Shown one piece after another: positions 1 through 6,227 of a stretch of 8,560 bases of DNA. Made by a program: the position numbers and the translations under genes. The notes beneath the pieces were generated by a model that made no database searches, was not told where the DNA came from, and saw only the letters and a program-made list of their open reading frames with translations. Source of the stretch: UBA668 sp966112835 (GTDB taxonomy: Bacteria > Actinomycetota > Acidimicrobiia > Acidimicrobiales > Ilumatobacteraceae); contig CBHWEI010000180.1 of NCBI GenBank assembly GCA_966112835.1, forward strand, positions 1-8,560. The letters run 5' to 3'. Position 1 is the first letter of the stretch. Every line of letters begins with the position of its first letter.

Positions 1-19
1 GGGGGGGGGGGGGGGGGGG
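1..19. other. poly-G run at the window edge, probable sequencing artefact
   Basis: The first 19 bases are all G and are followed by ordinary high-GC sequence. No other homopolymer of this length occurs in the window. A run of G at the extreme end of a contig is what two-colour sequencing chemistry produces when signal is lost, so I read it as an assembly or read-end artefact rather than biology. Bases 20-94, between this run and the end of livF, hold no gene, clear hairpin or promoter that I can support. Confidence 0.7.
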
Positions 20-94
20 TGTCGCGGCACTACGGAACCGGGTCGTCGGTGGTGTGGTGGCTCGGCGCCCGCCCCTAGAGAGGAGGTGACGGAC

Positions 95-862
95 CTAGCC
101 GCCGGTGGCCTTGGCCAAGGTGCCCAGGTAGAGCTCGATGACCGCGGGGTCGGCCAGCAGTTCGCGGCCGGTGCCCGTGTAGGCGTTCTTGCCCTGGTCC
201 AGCACGTAGCCACGGTCCACCACCTGCAGGCAGCGGCGGGCATTCTGCTCGACCATCAGGATGGCCACGCCGGTGGCGTTGATCGCCTTGCAGTTCAGGA
301 ACACCTCGTCCTGCAGGTGCGGCGACAGGCCGGCCGAGGGTTCGTCGAGCAGCAGCAGCGAGGGCTCGAGCATGAGCGCTCGGCTCATGGCCACCATCTG
401 CCGCTCGCCGCCCGACAGGGCGCCGGCGCGCGAGTCCTTGCGTTGCAGCAGCCGCGGGAACACGTTGGTGACGTACTCGAAGCGGTGCTTGAACATCTTC
501 GGCTTCAGGTAGCAGCCCATCTCGAGGTTCTCGATGACGGTGAGGCTGGGGAACACGTTCTTGGTCTGCGGCACGTAGCCCACGCCGCGGCTGACCAGTT
601 CGTGCGCCTTCTTGCCGGTGATGTCGTCGCCGTTCAGGCTGACCGTGCCGGAGCGCACCGTGCACTGGCCGAGGACGGCCTTCAGCATGGTGGACTTGCC
701 GGCGCCGTTCGGACCGATGATGCCGACGAACTCGCCGGGGCTGACGATGACGTTGCACCCGTTGAGGATGTTCACCTCGGGGATGTAGCCGGCGACCACG
801 TCGGTGGCCACGAGCACGGGCGGCAGCGTCGCCGCAGGGGCGCCGTCGATGGGGCTGGTCAC
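95..862 (-). CDS. livF: LivF-type ABC transporter ATP-binding protein
   Basis: This is one of the two cytoplasmic ATPases that power a branched-chain-amino-acid-type (HAAT family) importer. The 255-residue product has Walker A GPNGAGKST (residues 50-58), Q-loop Gln99, signature LSGGE (149-153) and Walker B LLLLDEP (169-175). The switch position reads VEQNA (Gln206) instead of His, which is typical of LivF and separates it from LivG. The C-terminal ELYLG is also family-like, and the length is normal. I chose the GTG at 862 because GGAGG lies 4 nt upstream and because it gives a 4-nt stop/start overlap with livG (859-862), a sign of translational coupling. A longer reading in the same frame up to about 1465 is antisense-like noise in another frame of livG. 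It is the last gene of the liv operon in this window. The substrate is unknown. Confidence 0.94.
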   Translation of the reverse strand: MTSPIDGAPAATLPPVLVATDVVAGYIPEVNILNGCNVIVSPGEFVGIIGPNGAGKSTMLKAVLGQCTVRSGTVSLNGDDITGKKAHELVSRGVGYVPQTKNVFPSLTVIENLEMGCYLKPKMFKHRFEYVTNVFPRLLQRKDSRAGALSGGERQMVAMSRALMLEPSLLLLDEPSAGLSPHLQDEVFLNCKAINATGVAILMVEQNARRCLQVVDRGYVLDQGKNAYTGTGRELLADPAVIELYLGTLAKATGG

Positions 863-1734
863 AGGTCCTCCAAGAGGCTCTTGCCCTGGTGGGCGCCGAG
901 GTAGGCGTCGATGACGGCCGGGTTCGACGAGATCTGGTCGGGGGTGCCCTCGGCGATGATCTGGCCCTCGGCCATGACGATCACCCAGTCGGAGATGTCG
1001 TGGACCATGTCCATGTCGTGCTCGACGAACAGCACGGTCATGCCTTCGTCGCGCAGGCCCTTGATGTGCTGGTTCAGGCTCTGCTTCAGCGCCGGGTTCA
1101 CACCGGCCATCGGCTCGTCGAGCATGACCAGCTTCGGGTTCGTCATGAGCGCACGCGACATCTCGAGCAGCTTGCGCTGTCCGCCGGACAGGGTGCCCGC
1201 GTACTCGTTGCGCATGTGCGACAGCTTGAACCGCTCCAGCAGCGCGTCGGCGCGCGCTTCGATCTCGCGTTCCTGCGCACGCCAGGTGAAGGGCAGGATG
1301 CCGTTCCACCACTTCTCGCCGCGCTGGCCGGTGGCGCCGAGCTTCATGTTCTCGATGCACGACATCTTGGTGAGGCTCTTGGTGAGCTGGAACGTGCGGA
1401 CCATGCCCATGTCGGCGGTCCTGTGGGCCTGCACGCCCTCCAGGCTCTTGCCGTCGAACGTCCACGACCCGGTGTCGGGCGTGTCGAACGCGGTCATCAG
1501 GTTGAAGAACGTGGTCTTGCCGGCGCCGTTCGGACCGATGAGGGCCGTGATGGATCCACGCTGGATCTCGACCCGCTCGACGTCGACCGCGGTGATGCCG
1601 CCGAACGACCGGCGGACGCCGACGGCCGTCATGATGGGGTCGGGCTTGGCCACACCCGGCTCGGGCGCGACATCGGCGAGCGCGGCACGGGCGATGCGAG
1701 CGGTCTCGCTGAGGGCTGCTTCGTCAGTGTCCAT
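859..1734 (-). CDS. livG: LivG-type ABC transporter ATP-binding protein
   Basis: This is the second ATPase of the Liv-type importer, expected to form the nucleotide-binding dimer with LivF under the LivH/LivM permeases. The 291-residue product shows Walker A GPNGAGKTT (67-75), Q-loop Gln116, signature LSGGQ (182-186), Walker B LVMLDEP (202-208) and switch His239 in FVEHD. The C-terminal segment with IAEGTPDQI and DAYLG matches the extra C-terminal domain of branched-chain amino acid ATPases. About 33 residues, mostly polar and acidic, precede the first ABC strand, which is longer than in typical LivG. The ATG at 1734 is supported by AAGGAG (1745-1750) 10 nt upstream; the next in-frame ATG (residue 35) has no ribosome binding site. 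The start overlaps the end of livM by 11 nt, and the end overlaps livF by 4 nt. Confidence 0.94.
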   Translation of the reverse strand: MDTDEAALSETARIARAALADVAPEPGVAKPDPIMTAVGVRRSFGGITAVDVERVEIQRGSITALIGPNGAGKTTFFNLMTAFDTPDTGSWTFDGKSLEGVQAHRTADMGMVRTFQLTKSLTKMSCIENMKLGATGQRGEKWWNGILPFTWRAQEREIEARADALLERFKLSHMRNEYAGTLSGGQRKLLEMSRALMTNPKLVMLDEPMAGVNPALKQSLNQHIKGLRDEGMTVLFVEHDMDMVHDISDWVIVMAEGQIIAEGTPDQISSNPAVIDAYLGAHQGKSLLEDL

Positions 1735-2920
1735 CGATCGCCATCTCCTTGCGGTTGCCGAACATGCCCTGCGGCCTGAACACCATCAGCAGCACCAGCA
1801 TGAGGCCGATGACCACCTGGGTGTACACGCCGATGTGGCTGCTCTCGGTGATGAGCGGCATGCCGAAGATCTTCACCGTGCCGCCCCACGCCTTGGTGAG
1901 CTCGTTCAGGAAGGCATCGACGAACGACAGGATGCCCCAGAACAGCATGGGGCCCACGATCGAACCCGACACCTTCGCCAGGCCACCGAGCACCAGTGCG
2001 GTGAGCACGTAGAACGTGACGTCACGGCTGTAGTTGTCGGGCTGCACCGAGCCTCGGCTGAGCGAGAACATGATGCCCGAGAACGTGGCGATGACGCCGC
2101 CCAGGATGAGCGCCTGCATCTTGTACGAGTAGACGTTCTTGCCCAGGCTGCGCACCGCGTCCTCGTCCTCGCGGATGCCCTTGATGACACGACCCCAGGG
2201 GCTGCGCATGAGCATGAACACCAGGGCGCCGATGACCGCGGCGAGCACCCAGCCGACGATGAGCGACTTGAACGAGAGGCCGTCGTACTCGGTCTGGCTG
2301 ACGAGGACCAGGATGACCACGAACGTGACCGCCGAGCAGATGATCCACTTCTGCGTCTTGCCCGTCCTCTCACCCTTCGTCCACTTGTCGGCGAGCAGGC
2401 TGCCCATGAGCACCGAGCAGATCGCATAGCTGCCAAGCAGCAGGATGGCGCCGACCAGGTTGGTGCTGTCGGCGAACGGGTTCAGCGAGTACTTCGCCGA
2501 CGCGTTCCACGGGGTGAGGTTCACGAAGGCGTTGCCGAACTGGTTGATGCCGTCGGAGCCACCGAAGTACTTCTTGAACGTGACCGACCGCACCACCAGG
2601 CGCACCACTTCCGCAAGAGCGATGGTGACGATGGCCAGGTAGTCGGCCCTGAGCCGCAACGTGGGGATGCCCATGATGAGGCCGAAGACGGTGGCGTAGA
2701 CGATGGCGATGGGGATGCCCCACCAGAAGCTGATGTGGAAGTAGTGGGCGGTCATGCCCACGGCGTAGGCGCCGCAGGCCATGAAGCCGGCCTGGCCGAA
2801 GTTGAGCAGGCCTGCGTAGCCGAACTGCACGTTGAGGCCGATGGCCGAGAGGGCGAAGTACATCGCATTCACGCCGAAGAAGGCGCTGAGCGTTGCCGTG
2901 ATGATGTTGCTCCAGTTCAT
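1724..2920 (-). CDS. livM: LivM-type ABC transporter permease
   Basis: This is an integral-membrane permease of the branched-chain amino acid family, pairing with LivH to form the translocation path. Family marks are the N-terminal GLNVQFGYAGLLNFGQAGF block (28-46), LRADYLAIVTIALAE (90-104), the GGSDGI loop (120-125), the cytoplasmic EAA-like ATPase-contact loop from SPWGRVIKGIREDEDAV (240-256) onward, and the terminal VFRPQGMFG (380-388). The stretch between the SDGI loop and the EAA loop is about 115 residues, roughly twice what I expect for compact LivM proteins. It contains hydrophobic segments near 155-176, 192-208 and 217-238, so it may carry one extra membrane pair. The ATG at 2920 has GAGGAG (2927-2932) 6 nt upstream, overlapping the livH stop codon; the intergenic gap is 10 nt. 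The 398-residue length lies between short actinobacterial LivM and the longer E. coli protein. Confidence 0.92.
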   Translation of the reverse strand: MNWSNIITATLSAFFGVNAMYFALSAIGLNVQFGYAGLLNFGQAGFMACGAYAVGMTAHYFHISFWWGIPIAIVYATVFGLIMGIPTLRLRADYLAIVTIALAEVVRLVVRSVTFKKYFGGSDGINQFGNAFVNLTPWNASAKYSLNPFADSTNLVGAILLLGSYAICSVLMGSLLADKWTKGERTGKTQKWIICSAVTFVVILVLVSQTEYDGLSFKSLIVGWVLAAVIGALVFMLMRSPWGRVIKGIREDEDAVRSLGKNVYSYKMQALILGGVIATFSGIMFSLSRGSVQPDNYSRDVTFYVLTALVLGGLAKVSGSIVGPMLFWGILSFVDAFLNELTKAWGGTVKIFGMPLITESSHIGVYTQVVIGLMLVLLMVFRPQGMFGNRKEMAIDGH

Positions 2921-2930
2921 GACGCGCTCC

Positions 2931-4301
2931 TCAGCCCACTCGCTCGCGTCGACCGAGGATGCCCTGCGGTCTCACCAACAGCACGATGATCATCGCGATG
3001 TACGCCGGGATGTTCTTCAACTCCGACGGCACACCGTTGTGGAACCAGTCGAGCGGCGCCGGCCAGTCCTTCCCGGGCAGGATGGGAATGCCCAGCGTGG
3101 ACACCTCGACGAACAGACCGATGACGAAGCTGCCCACCAGTGCGCCGTACGCCGAGCCCAGGCCGCCGAGCGTGATGCCGGCGAACATGAGGAACAGCAG
3201 GTCGGAGCCCATGAAGGGGTTCACACCCTCGTCGAGGCCACGGAAGATGCCGCCGGTGGCGGCGAGCATGCCGCCGATGATCCACACGAGGCGGATGATC
3301 TTCTGGCTGTCGATGCCCGTGCTCGACGCGAGGTCGGGGTTGTCGCTCACGGCGCGGGTGGCCTTGCCGAGGCGGGTCTTCTGCAGCGCCAGTGCCACAC
3401 CCACGAGGATGATGAGCGAGATGACCGACGTGGTGAAGTCGCGCGGGGTGATGCACACCGGGCCGACCTTGGTGCAGGACTGGTTGTTGAAGGCGGCGAA
3501 CACCTTGGTGCGACCGCCGAGGATGCGCAGGAAGATGTTCTTCAGCACGATGGCCACACCGACGGTGACCACCATCTGCGAGACGAGACCGATCTTGCGT
3601 TTGCGAAGTGGTGAATAGATCAGTTGGTTCTGTGCGAGGCCGAACGCACCACCCAGGAGGATGGCTGCAGGGAACGCGATCCACGGCGTGATGTCGTGGT
3701 CGGTGTTGAGGATGTAGGCGATCATGGCGCCGAACGTCACCATCTCGCCGTGGGCGAAGTTGGTGAGGCCGGTGGTGCCGAAGATGAGCGACAGGCCCAC
3801 CGCGCACATGGCCAGGATGAGGCCGAAGCGGGCACCGTCGGCCAGGCGCTGGGCGAACTGCGACCACCATCCCACAGTGGCGCGGCTCGCCGACCCGGTG
3901 AAGAACGTGATGGTGACCGACGAGGTGACGAACTGGTCGCCCTTGATGGCGCGTTCGTTGCTGTCCTCGAGCGCCAGCCCTTCGGGCAGCGTCGATTCAT
4001 CGAGCTTGATGGTGTAGTCGGCCTGCTTCGGTACCGGGATGGCGGCGATGCCCTTGGCATCGGTGACGGCTTCACCGACGGAGGCACCCGACGCGTCGAG
4101 CACCTCCACCTTCACACCGGCGACCGGCTCCTTCTTGGTCTTCCCCGTCGAGGCATCGGGCACCTGGTTCTGCACGCGGACCTTGATCTGAAGGTCGGCC
4201 GCGTGTGCAGAGGGAGCGAAGAGCCCGAACACCGTCAGCGCCACCAGAAGCAGAGCTGCGAGCTGTTTGAATCGTGTGGTCAACTGGTCCCCTGGGTTCA
4301 C
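2931..4301 (-). CDS. livH: LivH-type ABC permease with N-terminal secreted beta-sandwich-like domain
   Basis: First gene of the operon. Residues from about 155 onward form a normal LivH permease: LAMCAVGLSLIFGTTGLTNFAHGEM (in 163-187), IYSPLRKRKIGLVSQMVVTVG (in 228-248), the cytoplasmic ATPase-contact loop KATRAVSDNPDLASSTGID (313-331), LGGLGSAYGALVG (378-390) and the terminal RPQGILG (444-450). Before it lies an addition of about 150 residues. This has a signal peptide (hydrophobic 14-30, cleavage near SAHA-AD at 34/35), then residues 36-135 rich in beta-strand pattern, with PVAGVKVEVLDASG (59-72), a TDAKG turn (80-84) and STLPEGL (103-109). These resemble SpaA/SdrD-B or carboxypeptidase-regulatory prealbumin-like folds. 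LivH permeases are expected to have their N-terminus outside, so an external domain is topologically sensible. The start is uncertain: GTG at 4301 has GGAG 12 nt upstream, whereas TTG at 4283 has AGGGG 5 nt upstream and still keeps the signal peptide. Confidence 0.9.
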   Translation of the reverse strand: MNPGDQLTTRFKQLAALLLVALTVFGLFAPSAHAADLQIKVRVQNQVPDASTGKTKKEPVAGVKVEVLDASGASVGEAVTDAKGIAAIPVPKQADYTIKLDESTLPEGLALEDSNERAIKGDQFVTSSVTITFFTGSASRATVGWWSQFAQRLADGARFGLILAMCAVGLSLIFGTTGLTNFAHGEMVTFGAMIAYILNTDHDITPWIAFPAAILLGGAFGLAQNQLIYSPLRKRKIGLVSQMVVTVGVAIVLKNIFLRILGGRTKVFAAFNNQSCTKVGPVCITPRDFTTSVISLIILVGVALALQKTRLGKATRAVSDNPDLASSTGIDSQKIIRLVWIIGGMLAATGGIFRGLDEGVNPFMGSDLLFLMFAGITLGGLGSAYGALVGSFVIGLFVEVSTLGIPILPGKDWPAPLDWFHNGVPSELKNIPAYIAMIIVLLVRPQGILGRRERVG

Positions 4302-4343
4302 CTGTTGTTACCGCTCCGGACACAGTGACCGGTTCGGCGGCGT

Positions 4344-4373
4344 ATTTGATCTTCTCTGCACCCCGTGCGTCAA
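4344..4373 (-). promoter_or_regulatory. promoter of the liv operon
   Basis: On the minus strand a -35 box TTGACG (4368-4373) is separated by 18 nt from a -10-like TCAAAT (4344-4349). The boxes match the sigma70-type consensus at 5/6 and 4/6 positions. Transcription would begin near 4337, giving a leader of about 36 nt before the GTG at 4301. This is the best match I see in the 171-bp divergent gap (4302-4472). Confidence 0.5.
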
Positions 4374-4437
4374 TACTCCGAGCACGATGTTCACAATTCC
4401 CCCGGCGAAGCTTGCCACATCGGTCGCTTCCCGCCCG

Positions 4438-4447
4438 CCGGTACCGG
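4438..4447. promoter_or_regulatory. perfect 10-bp palindrome, possible operator
   Basis: CCGGTACCGG is a perfect palindrome located where the -35 region of the downstream plus-strand gene should be, 13 nt before its -10 element. Flanking GCC and GGC bases extend partial dyad symmetry. In GC-rich DNA such palindromes also arise by chance, so an operator role is only a possibility. Confidence 0.2.
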
Positions 4448-4460
4448 TGGCGGACGCGAC

Positions 4461-4466
4461 TACCTT
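4461..4466 (+). promoter_or_regulatory. -10 element of the histidine phosphatase gene (leaderless type)
   Basis: TACCTT is followed by exactly 6 nt and then the GTG at 4473. No Shine-Dalgarno sequence lies in front of this start. The distance places the transcription start on or next to the start codon, as in leaderless actinobacterial mRNAs. The same arrangement recurs before three other genes in this window. Confidence 0.5.
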
Positions 4467-4472
4467 CGCAGC

Positions 4473-5153
4473 GTGACCGAACTCGACAGCACCCAGGCCG
4501 TTCCGCAACCCACGCTGCGCGCACCCGAAGCGCACGAGTGCGAGGTGCTGCTCATCCGCCACGGTCGGTCCGCCGACGTGGTGCCCGGGTCGGCCGAGTC
4601 CGCCGACCCGCCGTTGCACGACCAGGGTGTGGTGCAGGCCGAACGTCTGGCCGCACGTCTGGGCGGCAAGACCATCCACGCCGTCTACAGCTCGCAGCTG
4701 GCCCGAGCGCGCCAGACCGCCGAGCCGTTGGCCCGGTCGCGTGGCCTCACCGTGGCGGTGCACCAGGACCTGGAGGAGGTGCGCCTGGGCGACTGGGGCA
4801 ACGGCGAGTTCCGCCGCCGCGCCTACGTGCGCGACCCAGAATGGGTGGCCTGGAGCCGTACCGGCCGCTGGGACGGCATCCCCGGTGGCGAGGGCGACGA
4901 GTCGCTGCGGAGCCGCGTGGCCGGCGTGGTGGACCGGCTGGCGACGGCGCACCAGGGGCAGACCATCGCCGTCGTCGCCCACGGCGGCTCGATCAACGCC
5001 TACGTGGCCCACCTGTTCGGCACGCATCGGTCGATGTTGTTCACCATCGAGAACACCAGCATCAAGGCCGTGCGCAACAGCACCCACCGCCCCACGCGGG
5101 TCACCGTCAACGACTGCCACCACCTGTACGACCCGGTACTCGGTCAGCAGTGA
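4473..5153 (+). CDS. histidine phosphatase family protein (phosphoglycerate-mutase-like)
   Basis: A soluble cytoplasmic phosphatase of the histidine phosphatase superfamily, branch 1 (226 residues). The catalytic RHG motif is at 29-31 (nucleophile His30). SSQLARARQTA (73-83) supplies the phosphate-binding Arg78. Glu102 in LEEVRLGDW is the likely proton donor, and the second catalytic His170 sits in VVAHGGSIN. The length and motif order are those of broad-specificity phosphatases related to cofactor-dependent phosphoglycerate mutase; the natural substrate cannot be told from sequence. About 22 polar residues precede the first strand. I chose the GTG at 4473 because a -10-like TACCTT lies 6 nt upstream; an in-frame ATG at 4365 would extend the protein through divergent promoter DNA with unconvincing sequence. 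The gene runs divergently from the liv operon and is followed 20 nt later by the FMN enzyme gene. Confidence 0.88.
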   Translation: MTELDSTQAVPQPTLRAPEAHECEVLLIRHGRSADVVPGSAESADPPLHDQGVVQAERLAARLGGKTIHAVYSSQLARARQTAEPLARSRGLTVAVHQDLEEVRLGDWGNGEFRRRAYVRDPEWVAWSRTGRWDGIPGGEGDESLRSRVAGVVDRLATAHQGQTIAVVAHGGSINAYVAHLFGTHRSMLFTIENTSIKAVRNSTHRPTRVTVNDCHHLYDPVLGQQ

Positions 5154-5161
5154 CCACCGGG

Positions 5162-5167
5162 TACGTT
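5162..5167 (+). promoter_or_regulatory. -10 element of the nitronate-monooxygenase-like gene (leaderless type)
   Basis: TACGTT lies in the 20-nt gap after the phosphatase gene and is followed by 6 nt and the ATG at 5174. There is no Shine-Dalgarno sequence. This suggests the downstream gene has its own leaderless transcript even though it could also be read through from the phosphatase gene. Confidence 0.45.
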
Positions 5168-5173
5168 CGCCGC

Positions 5174-6118
5174 ATGAGCGAGCGTCCCGAACCGATCCGC
5201 ACCCGCGTCACCGAGCTGCTCGGTGTCGACTACCCCATCGTCCAGGCGCCCATGGGCTGGATCGCCCGCAGCCAGTTGGCCTCCGCCGTCAGCAACGCCG
5301 GCGGCCTGGGCATCATCGAGACGTCCAGCGGCGAGCTCGACAACGTGCGCGACGAGATCCTGAAGATGCGTGACCTCACCGACAAGCCGTTCGGCGTGAA
5401 CATCGCCCAGGCGTTCGTGCGCGATCCGAAGATCGTCGACTTCGTGGTCGAGCAGAACGTGCGCTTCGTCACCACGTCGGCGGGCGACCCCACCAAGTAC
5501 ACCGCGCAGCTGAAGGCCGCCGGCCTGACGGTGTTCCACGTGGTGCCGACGCTGGCGGCGGCGTTGAAGGCGGTCGACGCCGGGGTGGACGGTCTGGTGG
5601 TGGAGGGCGGCGAGGGCGGCGGGTTCAAGAACCCCCGTGACGTGTCGTCGATGGTGCTGCTGCCCCTGGTGGCCAGCAAGGTGGACGTACCCATCATCGC
5701 TGCGGGCGGCATCACCGACGGGCCGGGCATGGCGGCCGCGTTCGCGCTGGGCGCCGAGGGCGTGCAAATGGGCACCCGCATGGTCAGTGCGGCCGAGTCA
5801 CCGGTGCACGACAACTGGAAGCAGGCCATTGTCGGCGCCGCCGAGACCGACACCGTCTTCCTCAACCGGTTCAGCCGGCCCGCGCTGCGTGCGCTGCGCA
5901 CCGAGCGGACCACGGCGCTCGAGCACGAGGACCACGTGGACCTCAGCGTGTTCGGCCGGGCCCTCGACCTGTACTTCGGTGGCGACATGGAAGCTGCGAT
6001 CGCCCTCACCGGGCAGGTGGCCGGGCGCATCGAGTCGGTCGAGCCAGTCGAGTCGATCCTCCACGGCACCATGCGCGGCTTCCGCGAGTGTCTGCAAGGT
6101 CTCAAGCAGTTCACCTGA
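5174..6118 (+). CDS. FMN-dependent nitronate monooxygenase / NPD-family oxidoreductase
   Basis: A TIM-barrel flavoenzyme of the 2-nitropropane dioxygenase/nitronate monooxygenase family (PF03060 type), 314 residues, predicted soluble. Visible marks are VDYPIVQAPMGWIA (18-31, first FMN-contact strand), NAGGLGII (41-48), KPFGVNIA (71-78), VEGGEGGG (143-150), the phosphate-binding IIAAGGITDG (174-183) and ALGAEGVQMGTRM (191-203). In characterised class I nitronate monooxygenases and in FabK the loop reads GxEAGGH with a catalytic His; here the equivalent reads GGEGGGF, so that His is missing. The enzyme may therefore act on a different substrate, perhaps an acyl-CoA or enoyl compound; this is inference. 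The ATG at 5174 is preferred because homology begins within about 10 residues and a -10-like TACGTT lies 6 nt upstream. It follows the phosphatase gene closely, but I see no functional link. Confidence 0.88.
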   Translation: MSERPEPIRTRVTELLGVDYPIVQAPMGWIARSQLASAVSNAGGLGIIETSSGELDNVRDEILKMRDLTDKPFGVNIAQAFVRDPKIVDFVVEQNVRFVTTSAGDPTKYTAQLKAAGLTVFHVVPTLAAALKAVDAGVDGLVVEGGEGGGFKNPRDVSSMVLLPLVASKVDVPIIAAGGITDGPGMAAAFALGAEGVQMGTRMVSAAESPVHDNWKQAIVGAAETDTVFLNRFSRPALRALRTERTTALEHEDHVDLSVFGRALDLYFGGDMEAAIALTGQVAGRIESVEPVESILHGTMRGFRECLQGLKQFT

Positions 6119-6164
6119 TCGACCACATTTCGACACCGGATTGCCACGCATCGCGCGAAGATCT

Positions 6165-6194
6165 GGTCTACACTGTCACCATCGGGTGGAGACC
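6165..6194 (+). promoter_or_regulatory. inverted repeat spanning the promoter of the small membrane protein gene
   Basis: A -10-like TACACT (6169-6174) would start transcription near 6181, giving a leader of about 47 nt before the ATG at 6228. It lies inside the left arm of an inverted repeat: GGTCTACAC (6165-6173) and GTGGAGACC (6186-6194), 8 of 9 positions complementary, arm centres 21 nt (two helical turns) apart. No good -35 is visible at 17 nt; a TTGCCA (6141-6146) is 22 nt away, which is too far. The geometry suggests a dimeric repressor or activator site, unproven. Confidence 0.4.
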
Positions 6195-6227
6195 GTGGGG
6201 TGTTGACGTACCCCGGAGGTCCCCCAC
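6195..6227 (+). promoter_or_regulatory. strong ribosome binding site in a potentially structured leader
   Basis: GGAGG (6215-6219) stands 8 nt before the ATG at 6228, the only classical Shine-Dalgarno site on the plus strand of this window. The upstream GTGGGG (6195-6200) can pair with CCCCAC (6222-6227), which traps the ribosome binding site in a loop and abuts the ATG. Alternatively GGGGT (6197-6201) can pair with ACCCC (6210-6214), which leaves the site free. The two pairings exclude each other, so translation may be tuned by leader folding. Confidence 0.45.

Noticed and set aside
86..904. Plus-strand open frame preceded by an AGGAGGTGA-like ribosome binding site at 81-88.
   Set aside because: It lies wholly antisense to livF, whose protein motifs are unmistakable. 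The translation is low-complexity Ala/Gly/His/Arg sequence typical of antisense frames in GC-rich genes, and no promoter precedes it.
911..2989. A 692-codon plus-strand open frame antisense to livG and livM.
   Set aside because: Long antisense frames without stops are expected opposite high-GC codons. The product is His/Arg/Asp-rich with no recognisable domain, while the minus strand encodes two complete transporter subunits.
4365..4472. Upstream ATG that would extend the histidine phosphatase by 36 residues.
   Set aside because: The extension runs through the liv promoter and the intergenic palindrome, has no ribosome binding site, and does not resemble the family. The GTG at 4473 sits correctly behind a -10-like hexamer.
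6203..6208. TTGACG resembling a -35 box before the small membrane protein gene.
   Set aside because: A -10 element at normal spacing would fall on or after the start codon at 6228, so it cannot drive this gene. It is better explained as the loop of the leader hairpin.
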